Assembly (NCBI GenBank): GCA_021234155.1
Contig: JAJEKV010000026.1
Coordinates: forward strand, 15,926,283 to 15,990,282
Direction: 5' to 3'
Origin: Isoetes taiwanensis
Lineage: Eukaryota; Streptophyta; Lycopodiopsida; Isoetales; Isoetaceae
Length of the DNA stretch: 64,000 nucleotides
Shown here: one piece after another, positions 24,737 through 35,236 of the stretch
How positions within the stretch are numbered: position 1 is the stretch's first letter
Layout of the letters: the number at the start of each line of letters is the position of its first letter
Position numbers and translations under genes: made by a program
Notes under the pieces: generated by a model
What the model was told of the DNA's origin: nothing
The model's database searches: none
The model's input: only the letters and a program-made list of their open reading frames with translations

Positions 24737-24749
24737 TGGTATCAGAGCC
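24737..24749 (+). promoter_or_regulatory. tRNA-iMet primer-binding site
   Basis: TGGTATCAGAGCC is complementary to the 3' end of plant initiator tRNA-Met and lies two bases after the 5' LTR. It marks where minus-strand cDNA synthesis would start. Confidence 0.92.
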
Positions 24750-25159
24750 TAGGCTTCCGATTATTAACCATAGTTGGTTATTGGGCCAAAGACCATTAGA
24801 AGTCATCAATATTGAAATTATGGGAAACCAAGTAGGAACAAACTTCTTGGGGAAGTTATGCAGCCGAGACATCTAGTCGTGGCCAGCAACGGGAAAAGGG
24901 AGAGTTCAAAATTTAGTTTTCACATTCTAAACCTAGTACCTAACTGTGAAGTCCCTAAACATTAGTAGTCATCCAAATTAATCTTAAATGTTGTAGTGGT
25001 AAGTGTAGTCAACCCCGAAGGGTGTATGGAGTAGAACATAGTTTTAGATATGTCTTGTACCTTGGATATCTTGGTTCATCTCTAGAAATTAATGACTTTG
25101 CAAGGAATTTACAGATTATCCCCATGAGGACATGGGTAAATTTTTAGTATGAGAGAAAA
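24750..25159 (+). other. Internal region of the non-autonomous LTR element
   Basis: About 410 bp with no open frame of note. The right end CCATGAGGACATGGGTAAAT then ATGAGAGAAAA is the same layout as the region between the chromodomain stop codon and the LTR of the minus-strand element at 60.15-60.19 kb. The internal coding region has evidently been deleted. Confidence 0.85.
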
Positions 25160-26277
25160 TGTAACACACCTAGGGGGTTGAGAGATAAGTAAATAATTTT
25201 TATTCTTAACCTCAGGTCAGGAATATTTAAAAGAATTGCAACGGTTGGGAAACAAATTGAATACAGGTGTCTATACTAAGTTACGGTAGATATCTGAGGA
25301 AAATAGAGGTAATATCTGAACTAGAATAGCAGATCTAATTAGAGGAGATTATCTAGATAAGCATTTGTAAGAATAGGAAGATATTTCCAATAATTGGAAA
25401 GGAGAGGATATTTTTCTAATTTTAGAAAAGACGGATAATATTAAAAAAGGGAAAACTTTAAAACATGATAACTTGGCGAGCGATTATCAGAATGGAGCGA
25501 TCTTAAATATTCTAGAAAGCGTTCGGAGTCTAGTTTCAGAATTGGGGTGGCACCTCTCATAGCTCCTTACGGTTAGAGAGATATCTTAGAAAAGGTAGAC
25601 AGAGATCAGATAGAACTGCACGTGGAAGATCCTTTGGTGGGTAGCCGGAGCCGAATTTTTGGAGTTTTTGTTGGTTTGGAGTTCTTTTGTTTAGTAGTTT
25701 GTTGAAAAGCTTACATGTATTATTTTGTTATTGATTCTTTGTGTTTGTGTTTGCAAATATAATAAAACATAAAAGAATGAATCTGTATGAAAGAACCCGC
25801 CCCTTTGTTGTTGCCGAAGGGCTGGGCGGTAAAGCAACGTGCATACCAGGTGATTGGTATGTAGACGTATAGTCGTGTCCAGAACGATATACATGTGAAC
25901 CCAGGTGAGGGATTGATCATCCCTGAATCACAGTAAGTTATAAGAAGATGTTCTATGCGTGACTAACATTTGTGTGCTTATTGTCTGTGTGACTAACGAT
26001 TCGCCTCAGGTTAAGGTAATGGTTTACCCACTTAGTCCTTCCCTGGACTAACCCCCACCACTTCTTTCCTATTTCTTACAGATTAATTTGGTAGCTACGT
26101 GACTGTCGAGCGAAGGGAGCGCGAGTGATAGTAAAGATGCTGTCATGCGTAGATTCCTACGTAGCTTGAATTGTAACCTTGAGTTTATGAATTTTATTAA
26201 AGAAAGATACTTATTATTTGAGTTCCATTATCCTCTCTTGTTTGGTCTCAAGTGCTTAACGCTCAAGGAGCATTTCA
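25160..26277 (+). repeat. 3' LTR of the non-autonomous element
   Basis: A 1,118-bp LTR starting TGTAACACACC and ending GGAGCATTTCA, followed by the target duplication ACGAA. It provides the uninterrupted reference for the 5' LTR and for the LINE target (GGATATTTTTCTAATTTTAG near 25,412). Confidence 0.95.
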
Positions 26278-27054
26278 ACGAATGACTGAAATTGAACACT
26301 TTAAATGCATTGCAAAATCCAAACAAAATAAGATGGAATGCATTGCAAAATCCAAACAAAATAGGTGCGTACGAAATAGTCCCAAATGCAAAAGTGTCCC
26401 TGAAGTATAAATCTACTTAAGGCTAGTGAGATATAGATTTCATCGTCATTCACAAACCTAACTGAGAAGAACATTTCATGAGCTTCTAGTATGATTGCCA
26501 TGAGGACCTTTGAAGAACGTAAACCACGGGTACCCTATGATTTCCACTTTTTTCCTATATTTTTATTTCTTGGTAATTTTTGGTTTACTGATTCTAAGCA
26601 GCGCCGCCCAGAAGTTCTTGAAACATCAAGATTTCTAACAGAAGCATGAAGATTTTTCCCTCCCTGGCTATGGCGTCACCGAAATCCTCCCGTCTACCAT
26701 AAGCTCATTGGGATCCTCATGTCTGCCATAAGCTCACCGGAATCATGATCGCCATTTCTGAAGCTTCGTTGAAGTCCTGATCGCCATAAGCTTCGCAAAA
26801 CAGAAGGTGCTGATGTGGAGGATTTGACACGCATCTGGAAATCATAGGGTACTCGTGGCTTACGTTTTGCAACGTGCCACCAATCGGTGGTTTCCAACTG
26901 GAAACCACTAATCTTTCCAGCTGGAAACTGGCTAGCGGCGCTGCCGGTTTCCAGCTGGAAACTATCGATTGGTGGCACATTGCAAAATACACTAATTCTA
27001 TAACTCTAGATCCAACCAAGGACTTTATAGTGCAATACAAATAGATAAACGGAT
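26278..27054 (+). repeat. Segmental duplication copy A, right part
   Basis: This continues copy A after the LTR retrotransposon, from ACGAATGACTGAAAT to AATAGATAAACGGAT, matching 29,334-30,066. The corresponding uninterrupted site in copy B reads GGTATGAATGACTGAAATTT at about 29,328-29,347. Confidence 0.92.
26867..26985. repeat. Palindromic hairpin with CCAGCTGG cores, copy A
   Basis: Terminal arms TTGCAACGTGCCACCAATCG and (reverse complement) TTGCAATGTGCCACCAATCG enclose three copies of the dyad TTTCCAGCTGGAAA or its variant with CCAACTGG. The 119-bp unit could fold into a long stem and looks like a very small TIR element or a hairpin locus. TTGCAA at both ends could be part of the arms or a target duplication. 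Confidence 0.75.
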
Positions 27055-27422
27055 ATTTTTTAATATTCTAATTTTCAATATTTCTCTAGTATAAGTGGAC
27101 CTGCAAATATCAACCTTTTCTTTTTTAGGGTTACATGATGAAAAATTGCAAATAAACTCTCAAATCAGCTGGAAGGCAACAACCGTGTTGCTTTGCGTGA
27201 CGAATGACTTTTGTTTTTCTTCTGTGTTTCTATTTTGCAGATTTGTATCTGAGTATGACACATTCCTCTAGATGGCGATTGCAGATGACTTAAGTTCTAT
27301 TACTTGCCTGAAGCCAGATGTATATGTGTTTATTTTAAAGGCAATCCTTTGTCTTAATTTCAGGGTTCTTAAAACCCTAAGTTGTGCAGTTTAATGCCAT
27401 TCTTTTAGCCTCACAAACAAAA
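27055..27422. other. Spacer between the two duplicate copies
   Basis: About 370 bp of AT-rich DNA with no gene or repeat that I can identify. Confidence 0.45.
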
Positions 27423-30066
27423 ACACAAATAGAAAAATATCCACTAGAGCCAAACCACCCAACCACATATGCAAAACAAAAAGAGAGAGCACAAATATAC
27501 AAATAATACATTTCACACTAAGAAAAGAGATGAAACAAAGCACGAGGGAATGCATCTTCCAAACCTGATACATGAATGCGCAAGGTCAATATAAAAGCAT
27601 CAAATGTAGTATAATGAAACCATTTAAACACCATTTACTGTTTCTAAAACATTAGCAACAAAGCCTAGATGCTTACGTTGGAACACCTTTTCTTGAATGA
27701 AATAACTGGCAATCTGAGAAATTATTCAGAGTTCCACAAATAATGAATATCCATAATTACTGTGTAGGAGCAGTACAGTTGCAGCAATTTGACATGCACT
27801 GTTAATCAAGCAGGGTACTATGATCTCGATGCAGAATGGCTCTGCTTCTGGATCCGATCCAAGAAATCTGCGAAAGAGGGAAAGGGAAAAATGCCCGATG
27901 GTTAAGGATCACATGGGTGAGAATTAGTTCATTAGATCACTTTACTTAGCGGTATTATTTAGGGCTAAAAATGGCGTTGATTTATGCCATCGTAGCATGC
28001 GAGGTAGAATATAAAGTCTACAAGTTCATGCGTCCAAAAATTCAAAACAATAAAAGAATTACACCCTTCATCCGACACTAACATTCGCCGACTCCAACAT
28101 CAAATGAAATTGCTGCTATCGTTCATGCAAATGATAGCACGACAATAATACCAAGAACAACATTGATCTGGATGTGAAATGACCATGCCCCAGGTTTCAT
28201 GAGTATTCTTGACGCGAAGTATAAACCACTTCAATATTCCCTCTTTTACCCGCATGGGACACTACGATGACATCCAAAAAATGAATATAAGATGTCCCAA
28301 AATAGACTGGTATCAAATGAGGCTCTTGCATGAACCCCGCTTCTTGCAGCTCAGACAACATGTGGTGAATGCCTGGTAAACATGCATTCAAAAGTTGAAG
28401 AAGTGTCTTAAGCATATCAAAACAGAAGGATAACGATGAAACCTAGCACAAGATGAAAAAGTTTTCATTGACGATGGAGACGAGAATGTTTGTTGTGGAA
28501 CACTTCCAACTTCATTTCTAGGCTATAAATGTTGGTGCGCTGTTCAAACAACTGAGACCATTGCACTTGCAAGAGCAAAGGGGAGACCAACTCTGATTAT
28601 AACAATGATAATGAATCCCTACGGATGAGTTGCTAACTTCCATGGGGTTGTCCGCAGTGGCATTGCCATCTTCATCATTGTACTCGTCGTCTTCATCTTA
28701 AGATGAGGGTGAAGACGTAAGTGATGCTGAGTAACTCGGCAAGTCTAAAAACTATAAAAATGCAGGTATGCAAACCACGTCATACATTAAATCAATTTCG
28801 TGATATGACTAACTGTCTTTATATCTTGTAGCATGACTGTAATCTACGTGGACTGTTTTACTTGATTCTGGAAGATTTGATGTTACAATAAGCTAGCTAA
28901 AGTACATCATGTTCATATATAAATGGGCAGTATACAGAGGGGGTCGATCATTCATTCTTCCTACTGACTTGTGCTTTTGTTACTAGATCGGATTTTTCCA
29001 GCATAGTATCTATGACTGGGCTATATGCCCTTGGTTTGTCATTTGTTGTGTTTTGGGCCTTTGTTTCATGTTTTGGCTTTGTTTGAGCCTTCGTGCCCAT
29101 TTTTTATTCTTTTTTAAGACCTTTCGAGGAAAGGCTTCACAATCCTAACAGTAATGGTTGTATAGCTTTTCTTATATGGGTTTCGGGCCTATTGGTTTCT
29201 GTGTAGATTACAAATAAATTCTATTATGGTCTTTATTCTAATCTTCGGCTTCATGTCCTTCGATGTTTTTTCTATCTATCTTCTATTAATCTAGCAAACA
29301 TATAAAAATGGTCCTAGTGTTATGAAAGGTATGAATGACTGAAATTTTACACTTTAAATGCTAGAATTGGTTGTTTTTTGTGACAAATAAGATGGAATGC
29401 ATTGCAATAGGTGCTTACGAAATAGTCCCAAATGCAAAAGTGTCCCTGAAGTATAAATCTACTTAAGGCTAGTAAGATATAGATTGCATCGTCATTCATA
29501 AACCTGACTGAGAAGAACATTTCATGAGCTTCTAGTATGATTGCCATGAGGGCCTTTGAAGAACGTAAACCACGGGTACCCTATGATTTCCACTTTTTTC
29601 CTGTATTTTTATTTCTTGGTAATTTTTGGTTTACCGATTCTAAGCGGCGCCGCCCAGAAGTTCTTGAAACATCAAGATTTCTAACAGAAGCAAGAAGATT
29701 TTTCCCTCCCTGGCTATGGCGTCGCCGGAATCCTCCTGTCTGCCATAAGCTCACTGGAATCCTCATGTCTGCCATAAGCTCACCGGAATCATGATCGCCA
29801 TTTCTGAAGCTTCGTTGAATTCCTGATCGCCATAAACTTCGCAAAACAGAAGACGCGTCCGGAAATCATAGGGTACTCGTGGCTTGCGTTTTGCAACGTG
29901 CCACCAATCGGTGGTTTCCAGTTGGAAACCACCAATCTTTCCAGCTGGAAACTGGCTGGCGTCCAGTTGGAAACCACCGATTGGTGGCACATTGCAAAAT
30001 ACACTAATTCTATAACTCTAGATCCAACCAAGGACTTTATAGTGCAATACAAATAGATAAACGGAT
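27423..30066 (+). repeat. Segmental duplication copy B (unoccupied)
   Basis: This is the intact 2.64-kb partner of copy A (14,225-15,826 plus 26,278-27,054). It lacks the LTR retrotransposon and so preserves the empty site. It also carries a 290-bp segment (about 28,177-28,470) missing from copy A; a 72-codon minus-strand frame there (28,197-28,415) has no family I recognise. Both copies are direct repeats about 370 bp apart, consistent with tandem duplication or two insertions of one long repeat family. Confidence 0.92.
29891..29997. repeat. Palindromic hairpin with CCAGCTGG cores, copy B
   Basis: This is the duplicate of the hairpin at 26,867-26,985, 12 bp shorter. The arms TTGCAACGTGCCACCAATCG and GATTGGTGGCACATTGCAA are retained, with the stem cores TTTCCAGTTGGAAA and TTTCCAGCTGGAAA. 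Confidence 0.75.
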
Positions 30067-30588
30067 CAGATGTCATGCTGATGCTCATGATACAAATAAC
30101 TCACTAAGATGTAAAAGATACTAGAAACAACAACCTTCATCACATGGAACTCACCATCATGAAAGCTAAGCCAAATCCTCTAATAACGTATGGGTTGCCC
30201 CTTGAGATATGCAAACTTTAGAGAAGTAAAGTCTAGGAGATTCAATTGCCAAATCCATGGGATCTGGGAATATACTTAAACATTCTGATAAACAAATACT
30301 CTGATCTTTATATCCAGTTTCTTGGTGCTTTAATTTTGGGCAAATACTCACTGCTGCTTTCTTAAAGGAACGAGTGTAAAAGTAAACTTAAGCTTAGGGC
30401 ATTCTTCTCCTTTTTGCTGGCTTACTTTAGGATCGGGCGGTCGATCGATCGGCCGATCAGCAAGCCATTCGCCTCTTCAATTCCACGGTACAAGCCGCTT
30501 TACCCTAACTTAATTCCGGCATCGATCGATCCCCTCTTCCCTGCGGATCTAGGCGTTTGGGCTTGCAGGGTTTTCTCGTCTGGAAGCC
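30067..30588 (+). promoter_or_regulatory. Upstream region and 5' UTR of the E2 gene
   Basis: The first 330 bp are AT-rich and featureless. From about 30,400 the sequence becomes pyrimidine-rich and GC-richer (GGGCGGTCGATCGATCGGCC near 30,434), as expected of a plant 5' UTR. I cannot place a TATA box or transcription start with confidence. No upstream ATG is in frame with the E2 start without an intervening stop. Confidence 0.45.
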
Positions 30589-31953
30589 ATGTCGTCGGCC
30601 ATTACCAATAGCAATCTGCCGCGCAGGATTATCAAGGTGATTTTCTGTTCTTCTTTGTTTCTGAAGTTTTTCTCGTGCACTGCATTAAATTTTTTTTTAA
30701 GACTTTCTACCATAAACTTAGTTGCCCCTCAGATGCTTCCATGAATTTTTTTTCTTATGAGCTTCTAATTTTATGCTAAGCTTCAAATACAACTTTGTTC
30801 CTCATTTTAAGACCTTATTGACGTTGAGTTAACTTGGTTTTGTTTGTTACACGATTTATTTTTGCCCTTTGCTTCTTTTGCTCCTCAATACAGTCTTACG
30901 ACCTTTTTCTGTTGTGTTAACAGGAGACTCAGCGACTACTGAGTGAACCTGGTAAGTTTTCTATTTTTATACTCGTAAAATTTAGGGAATACTGACTGAT
31001 GTTTCGCTCCTGCAGCACCAGGCATTAGTGCATCTCCTTCTGAAGACAATCTGCGGTATTTCAGTGTTATGATTCTTGGACCCACACAGTCTCCCTATGA
31101 AGGTCTTTATTTATCATTGATCTCCTAAATATAATGGTGGTTCGGTTCAGGGAATCTAGTATAAGTTTGCCATGTGGTTGAGTTCTACAATATTGAGGCC
31201 CGTCATTTTTGTGCATAATTCTATTTATGTTCTGACAGGACATGGTTTTTTGCAGGTGGAGTTTTTAAGCTGGAGCTCTTTTTGCCTGAAGAATATCCAA
31301 TGGCTGCTCCTAAGGTAATTCTGTTGCATGATTGGTCACATGATGCATAGGTTTAGTTGCGTACAGGCTAAAGGTCATATGCTACACTAAATTCCCTAAT
31401 TGTTATACAGGTCCGCTTTTTGACAAAAATATACCACCCCAACATTGATAAGGTGGAGTTTCTTTTGGTTTTGTGTGAAACAACCTTCGGTGGAGTACTA
31501 ACATGAGAATGCATTTGATATGTCTCAGCTTGGTCGTATCTGTTTAGACATTTTGAAAGATAAATGGAGCCCTGCATTGCAGATTCGTACAGTTTTACTT
31601 AGGTTCGTATGGCATCATATTTCTTGTTGAATATACTGCAAGTCCTATAATATGAGATTGCTTGCAGCATTCAAGCTCTGCTGAGTGTCCCAAATCCTGA
31701 TGATCCCTTAGATGAAAATATTGCAAAGCACTGGAAAACGGATGAGGCGGAGGCTGTTGCGACAGGTTGTTCAGTTGTGACTATGCAATAATTTTTTTTA
31801 TGCATTGCCGGAGTCCTCATTTATATCTGATTAGCTTTATTTATAGGACCTGGTTCTGTTGTTATTGGCATAATGATGTTGTTTCTGTTGCTAATGGTTG
31901 GCATAATTGCAACAGCCAAGGAGTGGACTCGGTTGTATGCTACTGGAGCATGA
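30589..31953 (+). CDS. UBC13: Ubiquitin-conjugating enzyme E2, UBC13 type (plant UBC35/36)
   Basis: Eight exons encode a 157-residue E2: 30589-30636, 30924-30951, 31016-31102, 31256-31314, 31411-31452, 31529-31602, 31668-31765 and 31916-31953, all joined at GT-AG introns of 64-287 bp. The UBC fold is complete: [15 protein letters not shown] helix, [32 protein letters not shown], the HPN motif (residues 83-85) and the active-site Cys93 in GRICLDIL. The protein ends [11 protein letters not shown]. Known family members pair with an inactive Uev/MMS2 partner to build K63-linked ubiquitin chains in DNA-damage tolerance, iron response and endosomal signalling. The N-terminus begins MSSAITNSN, four residues longer than the usual plant MANSN start. 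This is the only intact gene in the window and is surely expressed somewhere, though no expression signal is visible here. Confidence 0.97.
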
Positions 31954-32214
31954 TTATGCCCTACTAAATTCTGTAAGATGTATGGTTGAAAGCTACGAGG
32001 CAGCGGATACATAACAACTACATCTGCCATTACTTTAGAGTCTGGTGTCTTGTCAAGTTTGATCTTTGTAGTACTTGGAAATCAAGGGGTTGGCAATCAA
32101 TCTGGACAAAACTGCCTTTGAAGCCAGTCATTGCAATATATGGAGACTCTGTCTGGGAGCTTTATGGGTGAGAATTTGGCCATTTTATTGGATGATTCAT
32201 AAGATGTGAATAAA
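31954..32214 (+). promoter_or_regulatory. 3' UTR with AATAAA polyadenylation signal
   Basis: A 260-bp stretch after the E2 stop ends in AATAAA at 32,209-32,214, a reasonable near-upstream element. A short (CTG)6 tract follows at about 32,223-32,240. The actual cleavage site cannot be read from sequence. Confidence 0.5.
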
Positions 32215-32908
32215 TGGTATATCTGCTGCTGCTGCTGCTGCTCTGCTGCCCACTGTCCGTTATTTTTATGATCCTACTGTTTTGCCGCCTATATAGCAAT
32301 TGTGAAAACTTAAAGATACTGGCCATCTCCTGGTGACAAATTTGTTACACATCAAAGTCGAAATGAATTCATTTATACATTTCTACTGCCGTTGCATGCT
32401 TATTACTTCGTAGTCCTTATACACGTCCTTCATTAACTATGAAGTTTCTGGGGAGAAATCAAGGAAAGACGATCCTTAAAATGAATATTTTCACCAGAAG
32501 TTGTGGATGTCTTTTGGGACACGCAATGCCTAAGGCAATTTCATTGGTTGGTGTCTTTTAGTATGCTTGTGTATGTAAAGTGTCAGTTGAGGTAGTTCAA
32601 ATATTTAAAAAAAGTCGGTATCTTCCAGCTCCTCTTTGGTGGTTGAATATTATTCATATTATAATTTTGTCCGACATCTTAACATGGAAAATGGACCAGT
32701 TAAGAATCCTAATCCTAGAGAAAGGAGACATTGAAAATAATTTTGTTTTGTCAATGAAAATGTACGAGTTAAAAGCTCTTGGTTTGAGGTATTGTATATA
32801 CATTTATTGGAAAAAAAATTGGGTACATATAGCCCATTGGTACATGTGGCGACCATTTGAATCAAGAATGAAAAATGGATAAGGTAATGCCTGTCGCAGC
32901 AAATTATC
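32215..32908. other. Noncoding DNA downstream of the E2 gene
   Basis: It begins with a (CTG)6 microsatellite and otherwise holds AT-rich DNA. A 100-codon plus-strand frame at 32,580-32,882 has no domain and biased, AT-driven composition; I do not call it a gene. Confidence 0.45.
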
Positions 32909-33010
32909 AAAACTCAAAATCAAGAAGCATCAACGCCATAGCTGAAGTTGCTTCATGTAATTAAAACTCAAAATCAAGAACCATCACCACCATAGCTGAA
33001 GTTGCTTCAT
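32909..33010 (+). repeat. 54-bp tandem repeat, two copies
   Basis: AAAACTCAAAATCAAGAA followed by CATAGCTGAAGTTGCTTCAT occurs twice with a 54-bp period (anchors 32,911 and 32,965). Simple GAAGCATCAT and CACCAT(N)GGATCATC repeats continue to about 33,125. Confidence 0.75.
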
Positions 33011-34176
33011 TGAAAACTTAAAGCTGAACCTTGCTCGAAACTTGAAGCATCATTGAAACCTGAAGCATCATAGATATATCATCTGCACCATCACTGGATC
33101 ATCTACACCATTGTCGGATCATCAAATCGTTCCGTGCCTTTCCTTGACGTTGTGGAAAGGGGAATACATCACAAGTGCCACAATTGTAATTGTTTAAACT
33201 ATGTGCTTCGTATGACGAGTCACATGGGCCATTTTTTCTTCAGCGTCGAAAATGGACTGAGTAAGCAAGGGAATATAAATGAAGCATTGTCTCAGCAATG
33301 CGCCGTGCATGGGGTGCGAGCTGATTCAGCACTGTGCATGTGAAACCCCCATTACATTTGGCAATTTTGTAATTGTATAACCTACGGGTTTGTTGCATCT
33401 AAGATTTTATTTATTAACTGTTCTATCATACGTTCAATAAATAATATTATGTTTTAGATCACATTCCTTCATAAAGGAAGATAAGGTCATTCTTATGTCC
33501 ACACTGTTGAACCTCCACAACACAGCATGGAAAAAGACCACCAATAGTTTTCTCTGTTGGCTCCATACCACCAAAGTGTTTATTTGTTTATGTGAAATGA
33601 GCTTTCACTTTGAGCCATAGACTTCAAGCCAACATTGTACATTATCTTCATAAAAATTATCCAAAAAGAAATAGTGGCTTCTTCTTACGCAAGTTGTACA
33701 ACCTTTGGATTTACAAAATCTCTTGTCTTGGTTATTGCCTATTAGGAAAAACAAATGCCAAGCCATTTGCTACCATGGCTATTCTCATTTGCATAAAAAT
33801 GGGGCATGATATTTAAAAAGATTTGAATGGGTCCTATAGGCCAATAATAGACAATATGTCATTATCACGTAAGTACAACTCTTTCGAAACTAGATTGTAA
33901 GGTCTATTTTGCTATTTGGAAGGGCAATAATTTTTAGTTGTTTTATTGAGGGACCAAAAGGGTGATATTTTAAAAGTTTCAATGGTTATTTCTAAACATG
34001 GCAGTATCAGATAACTTGTCATTATCATGTGAGTACTACTATTTAGAAACTAGATTCTAAGGTCCATTATTGGTATTTATTTAAAAAGATAACAATTCAG
34101 ATCATTATCAACTCCTAAATACCTAGAATAAGGAGTTAGGGGCATCTAAAAACGTAGGTTTTAGATCTTTCTATCA
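33011..34176. other. Noncoding DNA with a diverged 161-bp direct repeat
   Basis: TGTCATTATCACGTAAGTAC...GAAACTAGATTGTAAGGTC near 33,857 recurs as TGTCATTATCATGTGAGTAC...GAAACTAGATTCTAAGGTC near 34,018, an offset of about 161 bp. No gene is supported; short plus-strand frames (33,134-33,343 and 33,610-33,816) have no recognisable features. Confidence 0.5.
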
Positions 34177-34373
34177 ACGTCAAGGTAAGTGGATGAGTCT
34201 TCCGTCATTTTCTTGATTCATTCTTCTCCAGAATGACAAATAGCCTCACATAAACCTGCAGAATCCAGTCAATGAGCTTACCTTGACGTAGTGCAATGGA
34301 AAGGGGTCAGGCAACGACGCTCCCGGATTCTGCAGGTCCTGGGGCTGGCAAGAATGCCTTTCCCCTTTCCATT
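34177..34373. repeat. Three overlapping perfect inverted-repeat pairs
   Basis: Within 200 bp three separate inverted pairs occur: ACGTCAAGGTAAG (34,177) with CTTACCTTGACGT (34,277); CCTGCAGAATCC (34,255) with GGATTCTGCAGG (34,325); and AATGGAAAGGGG (34,295) with CCCCTTTCCATT (34,362). They interleave rather than nest, so they cannot all form one hairpin. Confidence 0.75.
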
Positions 34374-35236
34374 CCACATAACATAAAGGGACGACTTCGT
34401 TATAAAAGTTTGGTTGCCTATGCTTTTATCAAATATAACATCCATGCCAATTGACATATACCACCACTATGCACACAAAACACTATTGTAGCTCAAATGA
34501 TTAAATGGTCTCTTCGGTCCATCTATCATTTGGGTTGTATGCCATGGCTCATACTTACTCCGTCGACTTGCTCCTTATCTTTCTTCATGCTCTCATTAAT
34601 GTTTATGAAATGAACAAATAAGCCTCTAAGATACTTGGTTCTTCATAATGTTCCATATCCTTTATAACCCTTCATATGAGATTTAATGATAGAATGTAGA
34701 GAAAGGAGGATTTTGGAATTTTAGGTGTACAATATTGGCATGACATCTATATATATGCCATCTTGACTTCGTTACATGCATCTGGAAATTGCAGTGTTCA
34801 AAGCCCGCATATCTCCTAGCACGAACCTTAATGCATAAAAAATAACAATAAAAATTATCCTATCTCTTATGTTTGAATTGGGCTTTTAAATGTTGACGAT
34901 TCGAGATGTCTTTTGGAGTTTTAAAGTGGATGAAGGTCATGGTCTATTTGGAAGGAATATTCATAAGCATATCTTCTCTTTTCTTAATAACTATTTGATA
35001 ATCGAAACAACATTTTGAAATCCATATCACTCCTAGCCCTATATCTACTAGATCATTATTCTAGATTAAAGAAGCAATACTTAGTTTAGTTGATCTATGA
35101 GGGGTGAAGATATTTTTACCCTAGTTTTGAGGATCTTGGAGCTAGAAATCCCATCCTCCAAAATCCTGGGCACCGGCCAGGTACAGTTAGGATGATCTTG
35201 GCCGTCCAACCCCCCATGAAATCTCAGTCATCCGCG
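34374..35236. other. AT-rich noncoding DNA
   Basis: No gene, transposon end or notable repeat was seen. G+C rises from about 35,150, at the edge of the dyad array. Confidence 0.45.

Larger units (their letters stand above)
15827..26277 (+). mobile_element. Non-autonomous LTR retrotransposon split by a LINE
   Basis: The element has LTRs of about 1.12 kb, starting TGTAACACACCTAGG and ending GGAGCATTTCA, a primer-binding site for initiator tRNA-Met (TGGTATCAGAGCC at 24,737) and only about 425 bp of internal noncoding DNA. It is bounded by the exact 5-bp duplication ACGAA (15,822-15,826 and 26,278-26,282). Its 5' LTR is interrupted by the LINE at 16,086-23,865, and removing the LINE leaves about 1,121 bp against 1,118 bp for the 3' LTR. 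The end of its internal region and LTR start resemble those of the chromodomain element at 60.15 kb, so it is probably a deletion derivative of that lineage mobilised in trans. Confidence 0.95.

Noticed and set aside
24182-25920. Minus-strand 66-codon frames repeated at 24,182 and 25,720
   Set aside because: They are identical only because they lie in the two LTR copies; LTR sequence, not genes.
26694-27040. Overlapping minus-strand frames around the CCAGCTGG hairpins and their copies at 29.58-30.09 kb
   Set aside because: The repeated FQLE phrases are the translation of the palindromic repeats. Both copies are non-identical in frame length and nothing suggests a protein.
32223-32245. (CTG)6 tract after the E2 gene
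   Set aside because: An ordinary short microsatellite of no clear consequence.
32580-32882. 100-codon plus-strand frame downstream of the E2 gene
   Set aside because: AT-driven composition, no domain, no splice context; most likely chance.
34177-34373. Single microRNA precursor
   Set aside because: The inverted pairs interleave rather than nest, so one long stem cannot form; kept only as a structural observation.
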